The notes under the pieces were generated by a model. The model worked only from the letters and a program-made list of their open reading frames with translations. It searched no databases and had not been told where the DNA came from. The translations under genes were made by a program, and so were the position numbers. Below, piece after piece: positions 8,104-16,091 of a stretch of DNA of 64,000 nucleotides (the first letter of the stretch is position 1; every line of letters begins with the position of its first letter). The DNA lies in assembly GCF_030655415.1 (NCBI RefSeq), contig NZ_JAURVN010000016.1, forward strand, positions 1 to 64,000, read 5' to 3'. This DNA is from Herminiimonas sp. Its GTDB lineage: Bacteria > Pseudomonadota > Gammaproteobacteria > Burkholderiales > Burkholderiaceae.

Positions 8104-8742
8104 ATGAATGCACGTGCAAAAAGCCCTCAACGTGCTTACTGGTTGAAGACGCTGCATCAATGGCACTGGATCAGTTCTGCCCTGTGTCTGCTCGGCATGT
8201 TGCTGTTCAGCGTGACGGGCATCACGCTCAATCATTCTTCGCAGATCGAAGCCAAGCCGCAAATTTCCACGCAAGAAGCGCAGTTGCCGGCTGACTTGCA
8301 GGCGCAATTGGCTGAGCTGAATACTGCAGAAGCCACCAAGAACAAGGCGCAACTCTCGCCGGAACTGGCGCGCTGGATGAAGGACAAGATGTCGCTGGAT
8401 GTGAGCGGGCGCGATGTGGACTGGTCGCCCGAAGAAGCTTATGTCGCGCTACCGCGCCCTGGCGGCGATGCCTGGGTCCGCATCGACAGAGCGAGCGGCG
8501 CAGTCGAGTCGGAATCTACCAATCGCGGCTGGATTTCTTATCTGAACGATTTGCATAAAGGCCGCAATACCGGTGAAGCATGGAGCTGGTTCATCGATAT
8601 TTTTGCGGCGGCGTGTTTGATTTTTTCGATCACCGGTTTATTCATCTTGAAGATGCACGCAACGAATCGGCCGAGTACCTGGCCGATAGTCGGCCTTGGC
8701 GCCTTGATTCCATTCTTGCTGGCGATTTTATTTATTCACTGA
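8104..8742 (+). CDS. PepSY-associated membrane protein
   Basis: A 212-residue inner-membrane protein with a helix at about 20-42 (HWISSALCLLGMLLFSVTGITLNH), a periplasmic PepSY-like middle (about 45-150, ending in WISYLNDLHKGRNTGEAW) and two C-terminal helices (FIDIFAAACLIFSITGLFIL and a last one at 190-210). His residues at both ends of the helices (HQWHW, LHKGR) recall haem-binding in PepSY_TM reductases. It is the first gene of a five-gene iron cluster found in many proteobacteria, and its likely role is electron transfer for release of iron from siderophores. The start has no clear ribosome-binding site. Confidence 0.8.
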   Translation: MNARAKSPQRAYWLKTLHQWHWISSALCLLGMLLFSVTGITLNHSSQIEAKPQISTQEAQLPADLQAQLAELNTAEATKNKAQLSPELARWMKDKMSLDVSGRDVDWSPEEAYVALPRPGGDAWVRIDRASGAVESESTNRGWISYLNDLHKGRNTGEAWSWFIDIFAAACLIFSITGLFILKMHATNRPSTWPIVGLGALIPFLLAILFIH

Positions 8743-8786
8743 TTTATTTATCTACTGGTTCTACTGATTTATTAAAGGTCTTCCCT

Positions 8787-9299
8787 ATGCAGATTCGTTA
8801 TTCCTTCATGCTCGGCGCGGCGTTGACTGCACCGACCTTTGCAGCAGACTTGAATGTAAAAGTCGAAATCCCTCGCTTGACGGTAGCTGAATATCACAAA
8901 CCTTACGTTGCGTTCTGGATCGAGGGCGCGGATCAAACTTTCGTGCGCAATCTTGCGGTCTGGTACGACCTGAAGATGAAGAACAACGAAGGCACTAAAT
9001 GGCTGAAGGATATGCGCCAATGGTGGCGTAAAAGCGGCCGTGATTTGCAAATGCCTGTCGATGGTTTAAGCGGTGCAACGCGCGCACCGGGCGAACAGCA
9101 ATTGAGTTTTAACGCGGCTAAATCCGGTCTCGATAAATTGCCGGCTGGTGAATATTCATTAGTAGTGGAAGCGGCACGTGAAGTCGGTGGTCGCGAGTTG
9201 ATCCGCGTACCTTTCCAGTGGCCGCCAAAATCGGCACAAACCGCGCAAGCAAAAGGCGAGCATGAACTCGGCGCCGTCACTCTCGAATTAAAACCATAA
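8787..9299 (+). CDS. Periplasmic DUF2271 protein
   Basis: A 170-residue exported protein with a signal peptide at residues 1-20 (MQIRYSFMLGAALTAPTFAA). The body matches the DUF2271 outline (PYVAFWIEGADQTFVRNLAVWYDLK, WWRKSGRD, GATRAPGEQQLSF). ATG 8787 was chosen because it starts the signal peptide, follows AAAGG by 8 bp and leaves a 44-bp gap after the PepSY gene; an upstream in-frame extension would overlap that gene. DUF2271 proteins occur almost always with PepSY, DUF4198, ApbE and a flavoprotein, as here. Their biochemical role is not established. Confidence 0.85.
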   Translation: MQIRYSFMLGAALTAPTFAADLNVKVEIPRLTVAEYHKPYVAFWIEGADQTFVRNLAVWYDLKMKNNEGTKWLKDMRQWWRKSGRDLQMPVDGLSGATRAPGEQQLSFNAAKSGLDKLPAGEYSLVVEAAREVGGRELIRVPFQWPPKSAQTAQAKGEHELGAVTLELKP

Positions 9300-9315
9300 A
9301 TCCCAAGGACACTGA

Positions 9316-10197
9316 ATGAACATGAAAAAGATTTCCATGTCGCGCGTTGCTGCGTTGGCTATTTCTCTCTCCGTTGCTTTGCCTATGGCTGCGCATGCGC
9401 ACCGTTCGTGGATGCTACCCTCTGCCACTGTATTGTCCGGCAATGAACCGTGGGTGACGGTTGATGCCGCAGTGTCCAACGATCTGTTTTATTTTGAACA
9501 TAATCCTTTGCGACTGGATAATTTGGCGGTGATCGCACCGGACGGCAAAACTGTTGATGCTGAAAACAAAAGCACAGGCAAATATCGCAGCACCTTTGAC
9601 GTCAAGCTATCGCAAAAAGGCACTTACAAATTGATGATGGTGAATGATGCATTGAGCGCCAGCTACAAAGTCGGCACTGAAAACAAACGCTGGCGCGGCA
9701 CGGCGGAAAACTTTGGCAAAGAAATTCCAGCGGATGCAAAAGACGTCAATGTCAGCCGCATGCAAAGCCGTATGGAAGTCTTCGTTAGCTCCGGCAAACC
9801 AAGCGACACCGTGCTGAAGCCAACCGGCTCCGGACTGGAACTGGTACCGATCACGCATCCTAACGATCTATTCGCTGGCGACAATAGCAGCTTCCGTTTT
9901 CTGCTCGATGGCAAGCCTGCTGCTGACATCGAAGTCACACTGATTCCGGGTGGTATTCGTTACCGCGATCAACTCGGCGAGATCAAAGTGAAGACCGACA
10001 AGGATGGCAAGTTCAACGTCAAATGGCCAACTGCCGGCATGTACTGGATGAGCGCAAGTAACGGTGGCGCTCGCATGGCACCTCCGGCTGCCGGCGATGC
10101 AAACGCGGCTGCTCGCGAACCGCAACCAGTCGGCACACTCGCAAAACCAATCCGCCGCGCCAGCTACACGGCAACCTTGGAAGTACTGCAACCTTAA
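9316..10197 (+). CDS. Periplasmic DUF4198 protein
   Basis: A 293-residue exported protein with a signal peptide at 1-28 (ISMSRVAALAISLSVALPMAAHA) and the DUF4198 hallmark HRSWMLPSATVLSGNE directly after the cleavage point. The C-terminal half has an Ig-like fold pattern with PAADIEVTLIPGG and DKDGKFNVKWPTAGMYW. AAGGA precedes ATG 9316. It lies 16 bp after the DUF2271 gene in the same unit. Related proteins are annotated as nickel- or cobalt-transport-like; in this setting an iron or siderophore role is more likely, but the substrate is unknown. Confidence 0.82.
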   Translation: MNMKKISMSRVAALAISLSVALPMAAHAHRSWMLPSATVLSGNEPWVTVDAAVSNDLFYFEHNPLRLDNLAVIAPDGKTVDAENKSTGKYRSTFDVKLSQKGTYKLMMVNDALSASYKVGTENKRWRGTAENFGKEIPADAKDVNVSRMQSRMEVFVSSGKPSDTVLKPTGSGLELVPITHPNDLFAGDNSSFRFLLDGKPAADIEVTLIPGGIRYRDQLGEIKVKTDKDGKFNVKWPTAGMYWMSASNGGARMAPPAAGDANAAAREPQPVGTLAKPIRRASYTATLEVLQP

Positions 10198-10213
10198 GTT
10201 CAACCCAGCTAGT

Positions 10214-10247
10214 CGCCCGTTGACCGTTCGCGGCAACGGGCGTTTTT
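10214..10247 (+). terminator. Intrinsic terminator inside the iron cluster
   Basis: A 9-bp GC-rich stem (CGCCCGTTG with CAACGGGCG) with an 11-base loop is followed at once by five T. It stands 16 bp after the DUF4198 gene and before the ApbE gene, so it should reduce transcription of the two reductase genes relative to the first three. Confidence 0.75.
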
Positions 10248-10294
10248 CATTTTGATTTCGAGTTTGAATTTCAAGTTTTATTCTTGATACGCAC

Positions 10295-11326
10295 ATGCGA
10301 CGCACACTGGTTCCGCTGATAACGACTCCACCCTTGCCACCGACATTGGGTAGCGTCGTGCACAGCTTGCAGGGCGAAACCATGGGCACCACTTGGTCAG
10401 TCAAACTGGTAGCGGATGCTGCACGCCGTTTATCGCCTTTGCAGGATTTGATTCAAGCGCAACTCGATATCGTCGTTGCACAAATGAGTACGTGGGAACC
10501 AGACTCTGATCTGAGTCGTTTCAATAAAGCGGCTGCCGGCACATGGCATCTTTTGCCGGATGAATTTTTTACTGTGTTGTCGTACGCCTTGAATGTCGCG
10601 CAAGCAAGCGACGGCGCTTACGATCCAACTGCCGGCGCATTGGTAAATGCTTGGGGCTTCGGTCCGACACGCCGCTATAACGAAGCCGGCTTCGTTGCAC
10701 CAACGCGCGCAGCATTGGATTTCGCACGTGCGCAATGCGGCTGGCAACGCATACAAATCGACCACATCACACGTCGTGTACTGCAACCCGGCAACGCCTA
10801 TATCGATCTATCTGCGATTGCCAAAGGCTACGGCGTCGATCAAGTTGCGCGTGCGCTATTACAGCGAGGCTTCGATAGCTTCTTAGTGGAAGTGGGTGGC
10901 GAACTGCGCGGCGCGGGCGTCAAGCCGGATGGACAACCGTGGTGGGTCGCACTCGAAAATCCATTGCCGACATCATCAACTTCTGACGCTGCTGCTTCGA
11001 GTGTAGAAACCATCGTCGCTCTCTACAATTTATCAATCGCCACCTCTGGCGATTACCGTCGTTATTTTGAAGATGGTGCAACACGCTTCTCGCACACTAT
11101 CGATCCACGCAGTGGTGAACCGATACGTCATGGCCTCGCTTCGGTGACGGTGTTGCATCCAGATTGCATGGCAGCCGATGCGTGGTCTACTGCACTCGGT
11201 GTGATGGGTGCTGCACAAGGTTTGAAATATGCGAACCAACATGATCTTGTCGCACTGTTCATCAATCGCCACGAAGATGGTTTTGACGAACATCTGAGCA
11301 CATCACTGACGGCCTTGTTGCAATGA
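10295..11326 (+). CDS. apbE: FAD:protein FMN transferase (ApbE family)
   Basis: A 343-residue flavinyltransferase that attaches FMN from FAD to a Thr or Ser of a target protein. The family core is clear: GETMGTTWSVKL, SDLSRFNKA, GAYDPTAGALVNAWGFG, AIAKGYGVDQVA, VEVGGELRGAG, SHTIDPRSGEP and the C-terminal ADAWSTALGVMG. Unlike most family members it has no lipoprotein signal peptide; only about 28 residues precede the core, so it may stay in the cytoplasm. No good ribosome-binding site precedes the start. It overlaps the next gene by 4 bp, so its target is probably the flavoprotein or another member of this cluster. Confidence 0.9.
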   Translation: MRRTLVPLITTPPLPPTLGSVVHSLQGETMGTTWSVKLVADAARRLSPLQDLIQAQLDIVVAQMSTWEPDSDLSRFNKAAAGTWHLLPDEFFTVLSYALNVAQASDGAYDPTAGALVNAWGFGPTRRYNEAGFVAPTRAALDFARAQCGWQRIQIDHITRRVLQPGNAYIDLSAIAKGYGVDQVARALLQRGFDSFLVEVGGELRGAGVKPDGQPWWVALENPLPTSSTSDAAASSVETIVALYNLSIATSGDYRRYFEDGATRFSHTIDPRSGEPIRHGLASVTVLHPDCMAADAWSTALGVMGAAQGLKYANQHDLVALFINRHEDGFDEHLSTSLTALLQ

Positions 11327-12699
11327 ACTGGAGCGACCAAACCCGCAGCATCGTTGCAATCGCACTGGTCGCTGTCTATGCCTTGATGTGTGCAGGAATT
11401 TATTACGCACAATTACGCAAACGCCAGCAAGCGGTACGCAATGCGGCGGCACTAATTCCCGCTGCCGATGGCGCGCAAGCGTGGCTGATCGGCTATGCAA
11501 GTCAAACCGGTTTTGCCGAAGAACTCGCGTGGAATACGGCACGTCTGTTACACACGGCTGGCATTCCGACTCGCGTCGCCAGCTTGTCGGAAATCAGCGC
11601 TGACGATTTATCGCAAACTGAACGCGCGCTCTTCATCGTCAGCACATATGGCGAAGGTGATCCGCCGGATAACGCCTCACTCTTTGTCAGCAAACTGATG
11701 AACGCGAAACTTGATTTGCCGAATCTGCACTTTGGCGTATTGATGTTAGGCGATAGCGAGTACGTCAATTTTTGCGGCTTTGGTCGTAGCCTTACCGAAT
11801 GGCTCAAAGCCTCTGGTGCGCAAGCATTGTTCAACAGCACCTTCGTCGACAAAGCGGCGACTAGTGCCTTGCAAACATGGCAACATCAACTAAGTCATAT
11901 CGCCGGCACCAGCGACGCACCCGACTGGCAAGCGCCGTCGTATCAAGCGTGGCGACTGGCCGCACGTCACCATCTGAATCCAGGCAGCGCAGGAGCAGCG
12001 ACTTTTCATCTGGAGCTCGAAGCACGCAATGAAGCAGCATCAACTACATGGGAAGCTGGCGATCTGGTGCAAGTCCTTGCGCCAGACGACGCGCAACGTC
12101 CGCGCGAATATTCGATCGCATCAGTTCCATCCGATGGTCGTGTGCATTTGCTGGTTCGGCAAGAGCGACGCGAAGACGGCAGCTTGGGTATTGCATCCGG
12201 TTGGTTGACTGAGCAAGCTGCGGTCGGCGAGACGATCATGATGCGCTTGCGCGCTCATAGCAATTTCCGCCTCGGTGAAAATATACATAGGCCGCTGATC
12301 TTGATAGGAAATGGCACCGGCCTGGCCGGTTTGCGCAGTCATTTAAAAGCACGCGAGGCAATAGGTGTATCGCGCAACTGGTTGATTTTCGGCGAACGCA
12401 ATATGGCTCACGATTTTTACTATCATGATGAAATCGAAGCGTGGCAAAGTAAGGGAATATTGGAGCGCGCTGATATCGTGTTCTCGCGCGATCAAGCTGA
12501 GCGAGTGTATGTGCAAGACAAGCTGCGCGAACAATCCGAAGTTATACGCGCATGGATTGCAGCAGGTGCGGCCGTGTATGTATGCGGCAGCCTGGAAGGC
12601 ATGGCGGAAGGTGTGGAAACCGCGCTAACCGATACTCTTGGCAAGAATATCGTCGAACAATTGATAGAACAAGGACGCTATCGTCGCGACGTGTATTAA
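11323..12699 (+). CDS. Membrane-anchored NADPH flavoprotein reductase (flavodoxin + FNR domains)
   Basis: A 458-residue protein with one N-terminal membrane helix (IVAIALVAVYALMCAGIYYA), a flavodoxin domain at about 45-185 (GYASQTGFAEELAW, VSTYGEGDPPDNA, LGDSEYVNFCGFG) and a ferredoxin-NADP reductase module at about 210-458 (REYSIASVPSDG for FAD, GNGTGLAGLRSH for NADPH, VYVCGSLEGMAEGV). The layout equals the flavoprotein of sulfite reductase or cytochrome P450 reductase, here tethered to the membrane. It probably feeds electrons from NADPH to the PepSY protein for reduction of ferric complexes. Its start overlaps the apbE stop (ATGA). Confidence 0.88.
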   Translation: MNWSDQTRSIVAIALVAVYALMCAGIYYAQLRKRQQAVRNAAALIPAADGAQAWLIGYASQTGFAEELAWNTARLLHTAGIPTRVASLSEISADDLSQTERALFIVSTYGEGDPPDNASLFVSKLMNAKLDLPNLHFGVLMLGDSEYVNFCGFGRSLTEWLKASGAQALFNSTFVDKAATSALQTWQHQLSHIAGTSDAPDWQAPSYQAWRLAARHHLNPGSAGAATFHLELEARNEAASTTWEAGDLVQVLAPDDAQRPREYSIASVPSDGRVHLLVRQERREDGSLGIASGWLTEQAAVGETIMMRLRAHSNFRLGENIHRPLILIGNGTGLAGLRSHLKAREAIGVSRNWLIFGERNMAHDFYYHDEIEAWQSKGILERADIVFSRDQAERVYVQDKLREQSEVIRAWIAAGAAVYVCGSLEGMAEGVETALTDTLGKNIVEQLIEQGRYRRDVY

Positions 12700-12719
12700 C
12701 TACTGCACGTGGCGTTCGA

Positions 12720-13400
12720 TCAGAGTTGCGCCCATTGCCGCAACAGATTGTGATAGTGCCCAGTCAGCCCTACCAGTTCTGGTGTATCTCCGATCTGCAA
12801 TCGCAGCGTCTGAATATTTTGATCAAGCTCATACAACATAGTTCGCTTACTGTCGTCAGCGACCATGCTTTGCACCCAAAAAAATGAGCAGATGCGCGCA
12901 CCACGCGTGACTGGTTCGACTTTGTGCAAACTGCTGGATGGATAAAGAATCAAATCACCCGCTGGCAACTTGACCTCATGTTCGCCATAGGTATCTGAAA
13001 CGATCAGTTCTCCCCCATCGTATTCATCCGGTTCCGTAAGAAATAGAGTGCAAGACAAGTCCGTGCGCAAACTCAAGCTCGTCCCGGGAATCGTGCGTAT
13101 AGAACCATCGACATGGAAACCATAATGTTCTCCACCCTCGTAACGATTAAAAAGCGGAGGAACATATCGATATGGAATGGCTGCTGACAAAAATAAGGGA
13201 TGTTTTACCAGCAATCTTAATATCCGGTTTCCCATTATCCGTCCTGCAGAAGAAAGCTCGGGCAGTTGCTGATTACGTTTAACTTTAGCTCCTTGCTCAC
13301 CAACCGTCTCGCGGCCATCCGCCCATTCTGCAGACTGCAATTGTTGACGAATATCCGCCACCTCATCCTTCGTTAGTATTTCTGGAATATGTAGCATCAT
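12720..13400 (-). CDS. piuC: Fe(II)/2-oxoglutarate-dependent hydroxylase of the PiuC/PKHD family
   Basis: A 226-residue dioxygenase. The iron-binding facial triad is visible as HVD in YGFHVDGSI and the later His of [11 protein letters not shown], whose Arg binds 2-oxoglutarate. The family start [14 protein letters not shown] fixes ATG 13398-13400, preceded by GGAGGG 8 bp upstream; an in-frame ATG 15 bp earlier overlaps that ribosome-binding site and is unlikely. PiuC-type genes usually follow a catecholate siderophore receptor, as here, and the product may modify siderophores or the receptor. A strong terminator separates the two genes. It converges on the flavoprotein reductase gene. Confidence 0.9.
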   Translation of the reverse strand: MMLHIPEILTKDEVADIRQQLQSAEWADGRETVGEQGAKVKRNQQLPELSSAGRIMGNRILRLLVKHPLFLSAAIPYRYVPPLFNRYEGGEHYGFHVDGSIRTIPGTSLSLRTDLSCTLFLTEPDEYDGGELIVSDTYGEHEVKLPAGDLILYPSSSLHKVEPVTRGARICSFFWVQSMVADDSKRTMLYELDQNIQTLRLQIGDTPELVGLTGHYHNLLRQWAQL

Positions 13401-13415
13401 GATTTGGCCCTCCAT

Positions 13416-13444
13416 AAAAAGAGCCTCTCGGCAAAGAGAGGCTC
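13416..13444 (-). terminator. Intrinsic terminator between receptor and piuC
   Basis: On the minus strand a perfect 9-bp stem (GAGCCTCTC with GAGAGGCTC) and a 6-base loop are followed by five T. The start codon of piuC is only 15 bp beyond the T-run. PiuC expression must depend on read-through or antitermination, or on a promoter inside the receptor gene. Confidence 0.85.
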
Positions 13445-13480
13445 ACACAGCATTAGTGCCGCTTTTTTATTACAAATTGT

Positions 13481-15682
13481 TTAGAACTTGAGGTTCGCCG
13501 CAAGGAATGCAGAGCGCGGCTGGCCCAGCACAAAACGGCCACCGCCACTATTCAGTGACTGCACATAAAATTTGTCGGCCAAGTTGTAAATATTGAGTTG
13601 TAGCGACAAGTTTTTGTTGATCTCGTAGGATGCCATTGCGTCATACACCGTGTAGGACGGAAGTTGAGCAACGTTGGTCGCTGCTTGAACAGCGTTTGCC
13701 GAGCGAACTTGTGAATCCACGTATCGCATGCCGCCGCCTATGGTCCAACCCAATGGCAGTTTGTATGTAGTCCATCCGGTAAAAGTCAGTTTAGGTGACC
13801 AATTCAAATTAGCGCCCGTTTGGTTCGCTGTTCCAACTACTGTTTCGGTATCCATACGAGCAAGGCCTGTACTAATTTGCCAGGCAGGAGTCACTTGTCC
13901 AACCATTCCCAATTCAACACCTTTGACGCGCTGGTTACCAAATGCGGTTGGCTGGTTAGTTATTGGGTCCGTTTGCACGGCCGCGTTCTTATTTTCTGTC
14001 TGGAAAATAGCGCCGGTCAAAGCGAGCCGATTATCTAATACATCCCATTTCGATCCGATTTCAATATTGGTCGCTTTTTGCGGCTCGATATTGGGATTGT
14101 TCACGTTGTTTCCCGTAGCGAGCGAGAAATTATCGCTACCAGGCGGTTTTTGCGAACTAGCATATGCGACATACACGCTGCCGTTTTCTGCCGGTTTATA
14201 AACAGCACCAAGCTTCCAGGTGACTAGGTCGTCACTTTTATCGAAGCGAGTTCCCACACCTGTAGTTGCAATACTTGTGTATTCCGTTTTGTAGTGTTCA
14301 TACCGGATACCGCCATTAATCAGAAATTGCTCATTGAGCTTGATTGTGTCGAATGCATACACGGCTGCCGTCGTAGTAGTGCCATCGGTAGATGCTCCGC
14401 TGTAGATTAGCGGCAAAAACGCATCGCCGACATTCGGGTTGTACAGGTTCGCGACTGTTTGCGTACCCGCGGCCGCGGCCATGGTTTTATTCACCTGTTT
14501 TTCTCGAATAAATTCGACGCCTGTGCTGACGGAATGTTTGATCGCTCCTGTTTGCAAGTCGGCAGTGACATTCGTCTGATTCGTCAGAATTTCATTTTGC
14601 TGATCTTTACCTTGACGGGAGCGACTTACAGTCCAGGTACTTGGAGCCCCAGTTGTAGTGAGCGCATTAATCCCCGTGAGGTTGTAATTTTGCTCGGTCA
14701 CACCGTAACGGGTCGTATTGCGCAGAGTTACATTGGGGGCCAAATCATGTTCTATGAAAGCGGTAAACATGTTTGCATCAACGTCATTGAAATCATTTGC
14801 TGAGCCGTAGTAGTTACTTCGATTGACGGCGACATTGTTTGCAGCAACTTGAGCGTTGACTGGCTGGTAACCGGGAATACCAATGGCTGGAATCCCACCG
14901 TCCGGACGATTACGCTGCTCTATATGCAGGAAGTTCAAGGTGACGCGAGTCGGCGTGTTGAGACCGAACGTCACCGATGGAGCAATCCCAAGTGACTTAT
15001 TTTTCACCCAGTCACGATCTTCTACGGCCCCAGTGTCAGACAGAAAATTAAGTCGGAATGCAGCGTCCTCTGAAAACTGTTTATTCACATCTGCAGTTGC
15101 GCGAATCGCTCCTGAGCTGCGCACACCCACGATTGCGCTAGAGGCGTCGCCAGCCTTCGCCTTTTTGCTTTCCAAATTAATGTAGCCAGATGGAGCCCCA
15201 CGACCATTATCAGAACCCGACGGCCCCTTCACGATTTCAATCTGTTCAAAGTTAAACACATCGCGAGTGATTGTCCCGAGGTCACGAATGCCGTCAACAA
15301 AAATACTGCCTTGGGTATCAAATCCACGCATGAAGATGGAGTCACCGGTTGTCGTGTTTCCATTTTCCCCCATGGTCATCGTGATACCCGGTGTATTGCG
15401 CAATGCCTCCGTCAGCGTAGTGGCGCCTTGGTCTTGAAGAAGTTCTTTTTTAATGACGGTGATTGTTTGAGGCGTATCCACCAAAGGCTGGGTGAACTTG
15501 GGGGATGAGGGCTTTTCAGCCTTGTAGGTTTCTGTTTGGCCTGTGACTTTTACTTCGGGCAAGGTGGTATCTGCCTGCTGCGCAAAAACTACTCCGGGTA
15601 TAGCCATGAATGCCATTGCGACTGCCGCGGAACAATTTAAACGACGGGCAATAGGGTGCTTACGGCTTTTGATTTGAGCCAT
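13481..15682 (-). CDS. TonB-dependent siderophore receptor (Fiu/PiuA-like)
   Basis: A 733-residue outer-membrane receptor. The signal peptide covers about residues 1-34 (ending in GVVFAQQ), the plug domain about 50-170 (QTITVIKKELLQDQGATTL, IFMRGFDTQGSIFVDGIRD, EIVKGPSGSDNGRGAPSGYINL), and the 22-strand barrel runs to the C-terminal aromatic residue (SAFLAANLKF). The plug resembles catecholate-type receptors such as Fiu and PiuA, and the neighbouring piuC supports this. A Fur-box-like site lies about 110 bp upstream. The substrate cannot be named from sequence alone. Confidence 0.92.
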   Translation of the reverse strand: MAQIKSRKHPIARRLNCSAAVAMAFMAIPGVVFAQQADTTLPEVKVTGQTETYKAEKPSSPKFTQPLVDTPQTITVIKKELLQDQGATTLTEALRNTPGITMTMGENGNTTTGDSIFMRGFDTQGSIFVDGIRDLGTITRDVFNFEQIEIVKGPSGSDNGRGAPSGYINLESKKAKAGDASSAIVGVRSSGAIRATADVNKQFSEDAAFRLNFLSDTGAVEDRDWVKNKSLGIAPSVTFGLNTPTRVTLNFLHIEQRNRPDGGIPAIGIPGYQPVNAQVAANNVAVNRSNYYGSANDFNDVDANMFTAFIEHDLAPNVTLRNTTRYGVTEQNYNLTGINALTTTGAPSTWTVSRSRQGKDQQNEILTNQTNVTADLQTGAIKHSVSTGVEFIREKQVNKTMAAAAGTQTVANLYNPNVGDAFLPLIYSGASTDGTTTTAAVYAFDTIKLNEQFLINGGIRYEHYKTEYTSIATTGVGTRFDKSDDLVTWKLGAVYKPAENGSVYVAYASSQKPPGSDNFSLATGNNVNNPNIEPQKATNIEIGSKWDVLDNRLALTGAIFQTENKNAAVQTDPITNQPTAFGNQRVKGVELGMVGQVTPAWQISTGLARMDTETVVGTANQTGANLNWSPKLTFTGWTTYKLPLGWTIGGGMRYVDSQVRSANAVQAATNVAQLPSYTVYDAMASYEINKNLSLQLNIYNLADKFYVQSLNSGGGRFVLGQPRSAFLAANLKF

Positions 15683-15790
15683 TCTGAGTTCTCCGAGTTG
15701 TGTTGTAGTAGGTCGGCTGGCTTGTCTGCGACCACTACGAACTCGTAATGTATGAATCAGATGGCTGGCAATCGACGGATGTCGACGGAA

Positions 15791-15809
15791 CTGAATGATA
15801 ATGATTCTT
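15791..15809 (-). promoter_or_regulatory. Fur-box-like site of the Fiu/PiuA-like receptor
   Basis: The 19-mer at 15791-15809 contains AATGATAATGATT and matches 13 of 19 Fur-box positions. It lies 109 bp before the receptor start. Iron repression of receptor and piuC is inferred. The rest of the 409-bp gap to the histidine kinase gene (to 16091) is AT-rich, with no further structure recognised. Confidence 0.6.
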
Positions 15810-16091
15810 CTTTACAATGTAAAGAAAGATGCGATTATAGAAACAAAGCCGTTATTTAAATACAACACGCTTGTCTTCACGAAGAGCCTGCACACGGCCA
15901 GAAAGCATCCCTTATTTGATGACGGGCGTTGGATCAGGAAGAGAAAGATTTAAACGTATGTCTAGGTAATTTGTTTCTTTAGGAGAGGATTTCTTCTACG
16001 AAAACTTTATATTTCATAGTATCTTTGCATCAGTTGCTGTTGGTACAAATTATTCAATTTCGTACCTTCAATATCATAAATTTCTCTGCAA

